A stretch of DNA of 10,375 nt. It comes from an uncultured Bacteroidales bacterium. Lineage in GTDB: Bacteria > Bacteroidota > Bacteroidia > Bacteroidales > UBA932. Position numbers and translations under genes: made by a program. Below the pieces are notes generated by a model that saw only the letters and a program-made list of their open reading frames with translations, had not been told where the DNA came from and ran no database searches. Positions 1-5,530 of the stretch are shown piece after piece (positions within the stretch are counted from its first letter, which is position 1; each line of letters opens with the position of its first letter). The DNA lies in NCBI GenBank assembly GCA_905235615.1, contig CAJOMB010000043.1, positions 1-10,375 on the forward strand, in the 5' to 3' direction.

Positions 1-247
1 TGTCAAAGCGGGAGGCGTACTCGTTTCTTTTGAGTCCATAGGTGGTGACAAGAACGGATATGACCGTCTTGTTGCCGCCTATTATCTCCTGTACGCTCTC
101 CATCCGGTTCAGCAGCACCGTGTCGTAGCTTTTTGTGACATCAAAAAGCCCCCTCGCAAACTTCATCTCGCACATACAGATGAAGCGGTCGTCCCTGTTT
201 ATGATGAGGTCGATGGAAACTCCGCTTTTCGAAGACTCGGAGGTCAT
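1..247 (-). pseudogene. C-terminal PD-(D/E)XK-like end of an AAA ATPase, truncated
   Basis: The minus strand reads at least 82 codons from an ATG at 247 to the left edge, with no stop inside the window. The segment SIDLIINRDDRFICMCEMKF, followed by a VTTYGLKRNEYAS-like stretch, matches my memory of the C-terminal nuclease-like domain of Bacteroides ATP-binding proteins of the archaeal-type ATPase family. The D of SIDLI and the ExK of CEMK fit a PD-(D/E)XK core. Full members are about 450-500 residues with an N-terminal P-loop ATPase, and none of that part is present upstream. Similarity may begin a few residues before the ATG (a W codon lies just upstream), which suggests a 5' deletion. The frame stays open upstream to about 390 but reads like AT-rich intergenic DNA. 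A promoter-like box at 281-288 could allow a short stand-alone protein, so remnant versus small functional gene is undecided. About 15 residues should lie beyond the edge. Confidence 0.6.
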
Positions 248-254
248 CCAATCA

Positions 255-339
255 TGGCCACGAACATTTATTTTCAGCCACAAAGGTAAATAATAATCCC
301 GGTTTGGTTTGGCCAAATATAAATTTATAATCAGCCAAA
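255..339. repeat. Two AT-rich TGGCCA...CAGCCA imperfect palindromes
   Basis: Two similar units, 255-280 and 310-337, each begin with TGGCCA, have an AT-rich middle and end with CAGCCA. The ends can pair as TGGC/GCCA. In the second unit the arms are TTTGGC (308-313) and GCCAAA (334-339). The first overlaps the leader of the ATPase fragment. Role unknown. They could be operators, or decayed relatives of the repeat at 361-432, which also begins with TTGGCC. Confidence 0.35.
281..288 (-). promoter_or_regulatory. Putative Bacteroidota -7 box facing the ATPase fragment
   Basis: On the minus strand this reads TACCTTTG, an exact match to the Bacteroidota -7 consensus TAnnTTTG, about 34 nt upstream of the ATG at 247. 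A TTTG lies further upstream, but its spacing of about 25 nt is longer than the usual 19-21, so the -33 element is weak. The match may be chance in AT-rich DNA. Confidence 0.35.
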
Positions 340-360
340 ACGAGCGTTTGTCAAATAGAT

Positions 361-436
361 TTGGCCGATTTTGTGCGCGTAAGCATCAAAATCGGCCTTA
401 CGCGCACGAAAAACCCACCTGTTTGTGCGCGTAAAA
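361..436. repeat. Structured intergenic repeat, copy 1, with interleaved inverted repeats
   Basis: A 72-base unit (361-432) aligns without gaps to 10275-10346 in the same orientation, with about 54 of 72 bases identical by eye. Within it, GGCCGATTTT (363-372) is inverted at 388-397, and GTGCGCGTAA (373-382) is inverted at 398-407 and repeated directly at 425-434. The arm order is therefore A-B-A'-B'-B. The hairpin formed by 402-410 and 422-430 around an 11-base C-rich loop is conserved in copy 2. This resembles a REP/BIME-type dispersed repeat. No transposase is nearby. Confidence 0.75.
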
Positions 437-631
437 CCCTTTTGGGGCTGTCGGTTTATTGTTTCGAAGTACATTCGACACTAAGTTGTGCGTTTCACAA
501 GCTAAACGTAGGGGTTGATGTCGTTATCGGCAGCAACTAGAGTGGTATTGCAATCGACCGCGGGGAAGGGCCGCCCTTTTTTAGGCAAGAAAACTTTTAC
601 GTGTAAGTTACCAATATTTGGAAACTTTTCA
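437..631. other. Intergenic stretch without a recognisable gene
   Basis: I see no credible coding frame here on either strand. It holds a small perfect hairpin (TCGAA, 5-base loop, TTCGA) near 471-487 and a weak terminator-like hairpin at 566-582. I compared it mentally with tmRNA, SRP RNA and RNase P signatures and found no match. It could hold the distal part of an untranslated RNA starting near the repeat at 361, because TAGATTTG at 356-363 matches the -7 consensus. That is speculation. Confidence 0.4.
566..582 (+). terminator. Weak intrinsic-terminator-like hairpin
   Basis: AAGGG (566-570), a 3-base loop and CCCTT (574-578) are followed directly by a run of T ending at 582. The stem is short, and no gene on the plus strand upstream needs it. 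It would make sense if the region 370-560 were transcribed. Confidence 0.3.
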
Positions 632-639
632 TATCTTTG
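632..639 (+). promoter_or_regulatory. Bacteroidota -7 box for higBA
   Basis: TATCTTTG matches TAnnTTTG exactly and ends 17 nt before the ATG at 657, giving a leader of roughly 10 nt. No TTTG sits at the ideal distance upstream. The nearest TTTG is only 11-12 nt away. The placement rules out any start upstream of 657 for the toxin. By analogy with other TA modules, autorepression by HigA at this site is likely. Confidence 0.6.
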
Positions 640-656
640 CAAAAAGTCAGGTTGAT

Positions 657-977
657 ATGAAGATTGAATTGAATGAGGACCTGAAAAACCTTATTGAGAC
701 CGGAGAGAGCAGACGTTACAGAGACGTAGCAAGAAACCATGTGCTCTATGCCGGCCTTATGCGTGCATATCAAACCATGGAATCTGTTTCATCTGTAGAA
801 GAGTTAAAACTATACAGTTTTCTCCACTATGAGCAGTTGCGCTATGGTTATTCCGGCCTATCTTCAGTCAGACTGGATAACCGCTATGTCCATCGGCTGC
901 TATTTGAAGAACAGGATGATTGCATCACTTTAAAACTGATTGAGATTGACGATACGCATTATGGAAACAAGAAATGA
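657..977 (+). CDS. higB: HigB-like RelE-family toxin
   Basis: This encodes a 106-residue toxin of the RelE/ParE superfamily, HigB type. Such proteins cleave mRNA on the ribosome when not held by HigA. The sequence shows the Bacteroides HigB pattern: RRYRDVARNHVL (19-30), SFLHYEQL (54-61), SGLSSVRLDNRYVHRLLFE (66-84) and the C-terminal EIDDTHYGNKK, which carries the late acidic and H-Y residues. The ATG at 657 was chosen because the -7 box is at 632-639 and the preceding in-frame TTG (618) would lie upstream of it. Toxin-before-antitoxin order is the hig arrangement. The last 17 nt overlap higA in another frame, so translation is probably coupled. The AT-rich composition differs from the genes after 1500, consistent with horizontal acquisition. 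Family assignment is firm from recognition; activity is inferred. Confidence 0.9.
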   Translation: MKIELNEDLKNLIETGESRRYRDVARNHVLYAGLMRAYQTMESVSSVEELKLYSFLHYEQLRYGYSGLSSVRLDNRYVHRLLFEEQDDCITLKLIEIDDTHYGNKK

Positions 978-1422
978 AGTCCGGCCTTATTTGCCGCAAC
1001 ATCCGGGAACGATACTAAAAGCAGAACTGCGAGAAAGAGGCATTAAGCAAAAGGCCTTTGCAGAGGAGATTGGTATGCGCCCGTCTCATCTGAGTGCTTT
1101 ACTCAATGGTTACAGAAACATTTCCCCACAGGTGGCGGCCAGAATAGAAGTCGCATTGCAGATTCCGGCCAAGGTCTGGTTGAACTTGCAAAACAACTAC
1201 AATCTGGACATGCTTCGCCCATGCGAGGTGGTTGATGGGACTTCCTATAAAGCAACTTCCGCTTTCGTTCTGGCAGAACCAAGCTCTGATGAGCGGAATC
1301 TGTGGGATTTAGCTTTCCGTGCTGGACAAAACGACGCCATAGACAGGATATCGCAGAAACTCAAGAAGATGAACTTATCGGAGGAACAAATAAGGAAAGC
1401 CACATCACTGTCCGAAGAATAA
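961..1422 (+). CDS. higA: HigA-like XRE antitoxin with a long C-terminal extension
   Basis: This is a 153-residue antitoxin and autorepressor that pairs with the upstream toxin. Residues 1-83 are a standard HigA: HPGTILKAELRERGIKQKAF, a helix-turn-helix with MRPSHLSALLNGYRNIS (39-55), then IPAKVWLNLQNNYNLD (68-83). The ATG at 961 fits the usual METRNEVRPY start; the upstream TTG at 940 is unlikely. Typical HigA proteins end near residue 95-115. Here residues 84-153 add a tail with AFRAGQNDAIDRISQKLKKM and NLSEEQIRKATSLSEE. This tail resembles the C-terminal helical motif common in Rpn/PD-(D/E)XK transposase-like nucleases (GxxxG-type helix, then a 'GLSxEEIxxxTGLS' pattern). Whether it is a fused domain or a lineage-specific tail cannot be told here. 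A strong terminator follows directly. Confidence 0.9.
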   Translation: METRNEVRPYLPQHPGTILKAELRERGIKQKAFAEEIGMRPSHLSALLNGYRNISPQVAARIEVALQIPAKVWLNLQNNYNLDMLRPCEVVDGTSYKATSAFVLAEPSSDERNLWDLAFRAGQNDAIDRISQKLKKMNLSEEQIRKATSLSEE

Positions 1423-1430
1423 CCCCCAAG

Positions 1431-1457
1431 GGCAGCCCGTGAGGGTTGCCTTTTTTT
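1431..1457 (+). terminator. Intrinsic terminator after higBA
   Basis: GGCAGCCC (1431-1438), a GTGA loop (1439-1442) and GGGTTGCC (1443-1450) form an 8-bp stem with one G-U pair, followed by seven T residues (1451-1457). It starts 8 nt after the higA stop and isolates the module from the mannose operon. Confidence 0.88.
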
Positions 1458-1473
1458 ATCGGCAGAAAAATGC

Positions 1474-1481
1474 TACATTTG
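1474..1481 (+). promoter_or_regulatory. Bacteroidota -7 box for the mannose operon
   Basis: TACATTTG matches TAnnTTTG and lies 23 nt before the ATG at 1505. The expected -33 region falls in the T run of the upstream terminator, so no clean TTTG is seen. This is the only promoter candidate for the three genes through 5418. Confidence 0.55.
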
Positions 1482-1504
1482 TAGGATATAAAACTAAAGC
1501 CGAT

Positions 1505-2263
1505 ATGAAACGTTTCCTCTTCCCTACCCTTTTACTTCTTGCGGCAGCGGCCTGCGCCCCCAAAGCCGGAGCCCCCGCAGAGGTTCCCATCCGCACGTAC
1601 AACGCCCCCAAGGCCATAGGAGCCATTACCATTGACGGCATCCTGGATGAGGCCGATTGGCAGAATGCCCCCCTGTCTGAGGCCTTTGCCGACATCCGCG
1701 GCGTTGACTTCGAACCTGCGCCCGTCAAGCAGACGAACATGAAGATGCTTTGGGACGAGGAAAACCTCTACATCGCCGGCATCATCGAGGAAGACAACGT
1801 GACGGCCTCCCTCACGGAGCACGACGCCATCATCTACCACGACAACGACTGGGAAGTATTCATAGACCCGGACCAGGATTGCCGATTCTATTTTGAAATT
1901 GAACTCAATGCCTTGAATACGGTGATGGACCTGCTGATGGACCGCCCGTACCGCGACGGCGGCAAGTTCTTCCTCCCTTGGGACCTCCGCGGCCTCAAGA
2001 CCGCCGTGCATGTGGACGGCAGCCTGAACGACCCTGCCGATACGGACAAGGGCTGGACGGTGGAAATGGCCATCCCCCTCGCCTCGCTCTGTGTAGAATT
2101 CCAGACGCCGGAGGAACTCTTGGACAAAGACTGGAAGATTGGCTTCTCCCGCGTGGAATGGCTCAAGGAAGGCGGCCCGGAAGAAAACTGGGTCTGGAAC
2201 CCTACCGGCCTGGTGGACATGCACCAGCCGGAACGCTGGGGGATACTGCATTTCGTAAAATAA
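1505..2263 (+). CDS. CBM9-like carbohydrate-binding lipoprotein
   Basis: This is a 252-residue protein with a lipoprotein signal (LLLLAAAAC, lipid-carrying Cys17). No acidic run follows the Cys, so it is more likely periplasmic-facing than surface-exposed. The body matches CBM9-like (DOMON-fold) proteins of Bacteroidota: ITIDGILDEADWQNAPLSEAF near the mature N-terminus, a LWDEENLYIAG strand, YHDNDWEVFIDPDQD, FEIELNALNTVMDLLM, a GWTVEMAIPL block, and a C-terminal WVWNPTGLVDMHQPERWG. The family binds sugars or occurs beside glycan hydrolases; substrate is not readable from sequence. Its position 10 nt before a GH92 mannosidase suggests a ligand derived from alpha-mannosyl glycans (inference). 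The ATG at 1505 was chosen because it gives a clean signal peptide and follows the -7 box. The GTG at 1439 lies inside the upstream terminator. Confidence 0.87.
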   Translation: MKRFLFPTLLLLAAAACAPKAGAPAEVPIRTYNAPKAIGAITIDGILDEADWQNAPLSEAFADIRGVDFEPAPVKQTNMKMLWDEENLYIAGIIEEDNVTASLTEHDAIIYHDNDWEVFIDPDQDCRFYFEIELNALNTVMDLLMDRPYRDGGKFFLPWDLRGLKTAVHVDGSLNDPADTDKGWTVEMAIPLASLCVEFQTPEELLDKDWKIGFSRVEWLKEGGPEENWVWNPTGLVDMHQPERWGILHFVK

Positions 2264-2273
2264 CACAAAAGAT

Positions 2274-4445
2274 ATGAAAAAAATCCTCTTCGCAGCCGCA
2301 GCCGTGCTCTTGGCCGCCTGCAGTGCACCCCGGGACAACACAGACCTGGCATCCTTCGTGAATCCCAAAATTGGCACCGGCGGCCACGGCCACGTGTTCG
2401 TGGGGGCCAACGTGCCCTTCGGCTTCGTGCAGCTGGGCCCCACCAGCATCCCCCAGGTCTGGGACTGGTGCTCCGGCTACCACGACTCCGACAACACCGT
2501 AATCGGTTTCAGCCACACCCACCTGAGCGGTACCGGCATCGGAGATCTCTTTGACATCACCGTGATGCCCGTCATCGGCCCCACCGCTCCCGCCCGCGGA
2601 ACGGAAGATGACCCCGAAAGCGGCGCCTGGAGCTATGCAGACCGCAGCAAGGAAATCACCGAGCCCGGCTACTACAGCGTGCCCCTCACCCGCTATGGCA
2701 TCACGGCGGAACTCACCGCCACCTCCCGCGTGGGCCTGCACCGCTATACCTTCCCCGAGGCCTCCGACGCAGCCATCCTCTTCGACCTGGAGAACGGCGG
2801 CTGCTGGGACCGCGTAACGGACGCCGGCTTCGAGGTGCTCAAGAACGACGGCGGCAAAATCATCGCCTTAGGCGGCCACCGCTACTCCTCCGGCTGGGCC
2901 AAGAACCAGAAAATCTTCTTCTGGGCCACCTTCTCCACCCCCATCGAGGACTTCACCGTGACAAAGGATTTTTATGGCCGATGCAACTTGGGTAACACCG
3001 CCACCGGACAGCAGGTGCTGGTAAAGGTAGCCCTGTCCCCCGTCTCCATCGAAGGCGCCCGCGCCAACATGGAGGCCGAACTCCCCGGCTGGGACTTTGA
3101 AGCCGTCAAGGCCGATGCCCGCACCGCCTGGAACAACGAACTCGCCAAGATGAGCGTCGAATGCAAGGACAAAGACAGCAAAACCGTCTTCTACACCGCC
3201 CTCTACCACACCATGATCGCCCCCAGCACCTACAACGACGTGAACGGCCAGTACCGCGGGTCTGATGACGTGGTGCGCCAGGGAGACTTCCACAACTACA
3301 CCACCCTCTCCCTCTGGGACACCTACAGGGCCGCTCATCCCCTGATGACCATCATTCATCCGGAGATGATGGACGACATTGTAAAGACCTTCTATCGCAT
3401 TTACAAGGAGCAGGGAGACCTCCCGGTATGGCACCTGATGGGCAACGAGACGGACTGCATGGTGGGTAATCCCGGCCTCATTGTGTTTGCCGACGCCGTG
3501 GTGAAAGGTTTCCGCGCCGGTCTCACGGACCAGGAAATCCTGGACGCCATGGTAACCACCGCCAACATGCCCGACCGCGGCCAGAACTACCGCCTCACCT
3601 ACGGCTTCATCCCGGCCGATCTGTACCACGAAGCCGTGGCCAACGACATGGAATATGCCATAGCGGACGCCGCCCTGGCCAATGCCGCCGCCGCCCTGGG
3701 CCAGGACAAGCTGGCCGGCGACTTTGTGGAGCGCAGCCACTCCTGGCGCCATTACTGGGACCCCAAGACCCAGTTCCTGCGCGGCCGCAAGACGGACGGC
3801 AAGTTCACCGAGCCCTTCGACCCCATCTACTCCCGTCACGAGACCTCCGACTACACCGAAGGCACCGGCTGGCAGTACCTGTGGCTGGTTCCCCAGGACG
3901 TGGACGGTCTGGTGGACTTCTTCGGTTCCGAGGAGGCCACCCTGGCCAAACTGGACGGTCTCTTCGAAGCCCCCGACCACATTGAAGGCGAAAACGCCTC
4001 TCCGGACATCTCCGGCCTTATCGGCCAGTATGCGCATGGCAACGAGCCCAGCCACCATACCCTCTACCTCTACTCCATGCTGGGACAGCCGGACAAGGCG
4101 GCCGACCGCATCCGCCAGGTGTACAAGGAAATGTACTTCAACGACGTGGAAGGCCTTGCCGGCAATGAAGACGTGGGCCAGATGAGCGCCTGGCTGGTGC
4201 TCTCCTCCATGGGCTTCTACCAGGTGGAGCCCGCCCGTCCCCGCTTCTGGTTCGGCGCCCCGCAGTTTGAGAAGATGACCGTGAAGGTGGCCGGCGGAGA
4301 CTTTGTGATTACCGCCAAGGGCGTCGGCCCCGATAAGCCGCACATCAAGGGCATCAAGCTCAACGGCAAGCCTTACACCCTCCCCTATATCCAGTACGAA
4401 GACATCGTAGCCGGCGGAACCTTGGAATTTACTATGGGAAAATAA
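2274..4445 (+). CDS. GH92 family alpha-mannosidase, lipoprotein
   Basis: This 723-residue exo-acting alpha-mannosidase of family GH92 is calcium-dependent and inverting in characterised members, and trims alpha-linked mannose from N-glycans or mannan. The signal is MKKILF...LLAAC with Cys16. Without an acidic export signal after Cys, a periplasmic site is likely. Family marks run in order: GGHGHVFVGANVPFG, FSHTHLSGTGIGD (79-91), HLMGNETDCMVG with NETDC at 391-395, YTEGTGWQYLW with Glu529 (expected general acid), GNEPSHH (589-595) and GNEDVGQMSAW with Asp633 in the expected base loop. In some members this loop reads GDED; here it is GNED, also seen in the family as I recall it. Length is normal. 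The linkage (1,2/1,3/1,4/1,6) cannot be assigned. The next gene begins 1 nt after the stop. Confidence 0.95.
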   Translation: MKKILFAAAAVLLAACSAPRDNTDLASFVNPKIGTGGHGHVFVGANVPFGFVQLGPTSIPQVWDWCSGYHDSDNTVIGFSHTHLSGTGIGDLFDITVMPVIGPTAPARGTEDDPESGAWSYADRSKEITEPGYYSVPLTRYGITAELTATSRVGLHRYTFPEASDAAILFDLENGGCWDRVTDAGFEVLKNDGGKIIALGGHRYSSGWAKNQKIFFWATFSTPIEDFTVTKDFYGRCNLGNTATGQQVLVKVALSPVSIEGARANMEAELPGWDFEAVKADARTAWNNELAKMSVECKDKDSKTVFYTALYHTMIAPSTYNDVNGQYRGSDDVVRQGDFHNYTTLSLWDTYRAAHPLMTIIHPEMMDDIVKTFYRIYKEQGDLPVWHLMGNETDCMVGNPGLIVFADAVVKGFRAGLTDQEILDAMVTTANMPDRGQNYRLTYGFIPADLYHEAVANDMEYAIADAALANAAAALGQDKLAGDFVERSHSWRHYWDPKTQFLRGRKTDGKFTEPFDPIYSRHETSDYTEGTGWQYLWLVPQDVDGLVDFFGSEEATLAKLDGLFEAPDHIEGENASPDISGLIGQYAHGNEPSHHTLYLYSMLGQPDKAADRIRQVYKEMYFNDVEGLAGNEDVGQMSAWLVLSSMGFYQVEPARPRFWFGAPQFEKMTVKVAGGDFVITAKGVGPDKPHIKGIKLNGKPYTLPYIQYEDIVAGGTLEFTMGK

Positions 4446-4446
4446 T

Positions 4447-5418
4447 ATGAGTCCTTTAAAATTTGAACCTATCCTGAAGACCATCGTATGGGGCGGTGAG
4501 AAGATTGCTCCGTACAAAGGCATAGAAACGCAGCAGAAACACATCGGCGAAAGCTGGGAGCTCTCCGGCGTGGCCGGCAATGAGAGCATCGTGGCCGATG
4601 GTCCCCTGAAGGGAAAGACCATCGCCCAGCTGGTAAAGGAGTACAAGGCCGATTTGGTGGGAAAACATGTCTATGAAAACACCGGAGACGAGTTCCCGCT
4701 CCTCATCAAGTTCATCGACGCCCTCACGGACCTGAGCATCCAGGTGCACCCCGACGACGAGCTGGCGGCCAAGCGGCACAACGGCTCCAAGGGAAAGACG
4801 GAGATGTGGTATGTGGTGGATGCCGAACCCGGCGCCCATCTGCTGGCCGGTCTCACGGAAAAGATTACTCCCGATGAGTATGCCGCCAAAGTGGCCGACG
4901 GCACCATCACCGACGTGCTGGCCCGCTATGATGTACACCCCGGAGACGTCTTCTTCCTGCCTGCAGGGCGCATCCACGCCATCTGCGGCGGCTGTTTCAT
5001 CGCAGAGATTCAGCAAACCTCCAACATCACCTACCGCATCTACGACTATGGCCGCTTAGGCCTGGACGGCAAGCCCCGCGAGGTGCACACGGAACTGGCC
5101 AAGGACGCCATCGACTACACCGTATATCCGGACTACCGCACCCACTACAGCCCGGAGCAGAACGAAGAGCAGGAAGTGGTGAGCTGCCAGTATTTCACCA
5201 CCAGCATCTACGACCTCACCCTTCCCTACGCCAAAGACTTGAGCGCCATAGACTCCTTTATGGTGGTCATGTGCCTCACCGGCAGCGGCACCATCGAGGT
5301 GGACGGTGAGGAAGTCCCCGTACACCAGGGAGAAACGGTCCTGATACCCGCTACCGCCGACGACATCTGTTTTGTCCCCGACGGTAGTATGAAGGTATTG
5401 ACGTCTTATATTAAATAG
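4447..5418 (+). CDS. manA: Mannose-6-phosphate isomerase, class I
   Basis: This is a 323-residue cytoplasmic zinc enzyme interconverting mannose-6-phosphate and fructose-6-phosphate, of the short Bacillus-type class I form (usual length about 315). The expected metal ligands are visible: Gln99 and His101 in QVHPDDE, Glu119 in KTEMWYV, and His177 in AGRIHAI. The YRIYDYGR active-site segment (about 190-197) and the cupin-like C-terminus (TGSGTIEVDGEEVPVHQGETVLIPA) are complete. The start codon is separated from the GH92 stop by a single base, so translation is probably coupled. In context it would feed mannose freed by the mannosidase into glycolysis once phosphorylated; the kinase and transporter are elsewhere. 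It could also supply mannose-6-phosphate for GDP-mannose synthesis. Its TAG stop is the first part of a palindromic repeat. Confidence 0.96.
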   Translation: MSPLKFEPILKTIVWGGEKIAPYKGIETQQKHIGESWELSGVAGNESIVADGPLKGKTIAQLVKEYKADLVGKHVYENTGDEFPLLIKFIDALTDLSIQVHPDDELAAKRHNGSKGKTEMWYVVDAEPGAHLLAGLTEKITPDEYAAKVADGTITDVLARYDVHPGDVFFLPAGRIHAICGGCFIAEIQQTSNITYRIYDYGRLGLDGKPREVHTELAKDAIDYTVYPDYRTHYSPEQNEEQEVVSCQYFTTSIYDLTLPYAKDLSAIDSFMVVMCLTGSGTIEVDGEEVPVHQGETVLIPATADDICFVPDGSMKVLTSYIK

Positions 5419-5530
5419 ATTCTTCGCTTCGCTCAGAATGACAGAAGGCTCAGGATGACAAGGTTCAGAATGACAGAAGGGTCAGAATGACAATTGTCAT
5501 CCTGAGGCCCCGCAGGGGCCGAAGGATCTA
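5417..5530. repeat. Compound palindromic repeat between convergent genes
   Basis: Two elements of the common type TGTCAT(T/C)CTGAG...CGAAG(A/G)ATCT face each other. The left one is inverted (AGATTCTTCGCTTCGCTCAG from 5417). The right one runs from about 5493 to 5529. Between them are short tandem units TCAGAATGACAGAAGG-N at 5433-5449, 5450-5464 (shorter, with TCAGGATGAC) and 5465-5481. Similar GTCATTCTGAGCGAAGCGAAG elements are scattered through many bacterial genomes, which I recall as a general observation. The outer ends include the TAG stops of both neighbouring genes. Confidence 0.85.
5482..5520. terminator. Probable bidirectional terminator hairpins
   Basis: Two hairpins sit back to back. 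TCAGAATGACAA (5482-5493) pairs with TTGTCATCCTGA (5494-5505) with one mismatch (G-U on one strand). GGCCCC (5506-5511) pairs perfectly with GGGGCC (5515-5520) around a GCA loop. There is no T run on either side, so factor-independent termination is only inferred from the position between converging genes. Confidence 0.45.

Noticed and set aside
361..436. CRISPR array or integron attachment site
   Set aside because: There is no regular repeat-spacer spacing, no cas genes and no integrase. The motif copies alternate in orientation, which fits palindromic repeats better.
437..582. tmRNA, SRP RNA or RNase P RNA gene
   Set aside because: A few bases (GGGGCTG, GTTTCGA) recall tmRNA, but no tRNA-like ends, tag frame or family core sequences are present.
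618..656. Upstream TTG start for HigB
   Set aside because: The -7 box at 632-639 lies inside that extension, and the HigB family begins at the ATG at 657.
1532..2449. Minus-strand open frame across the CBM9-like gene and the start of GH92
   Set aside because: It spans two well-supported genes and their junction on the other strand, and its product is a valine/arginine-rich shadow.
2868..4646. Long open frame (592 codons) antisense to the GH92 and manA genes
   Set aside because: It arises from GC-rich, C-ending codons on the sense strand. The translation is low-complexity (G, V, H rich) and matches no family, while the sense frames are clear enzymes.
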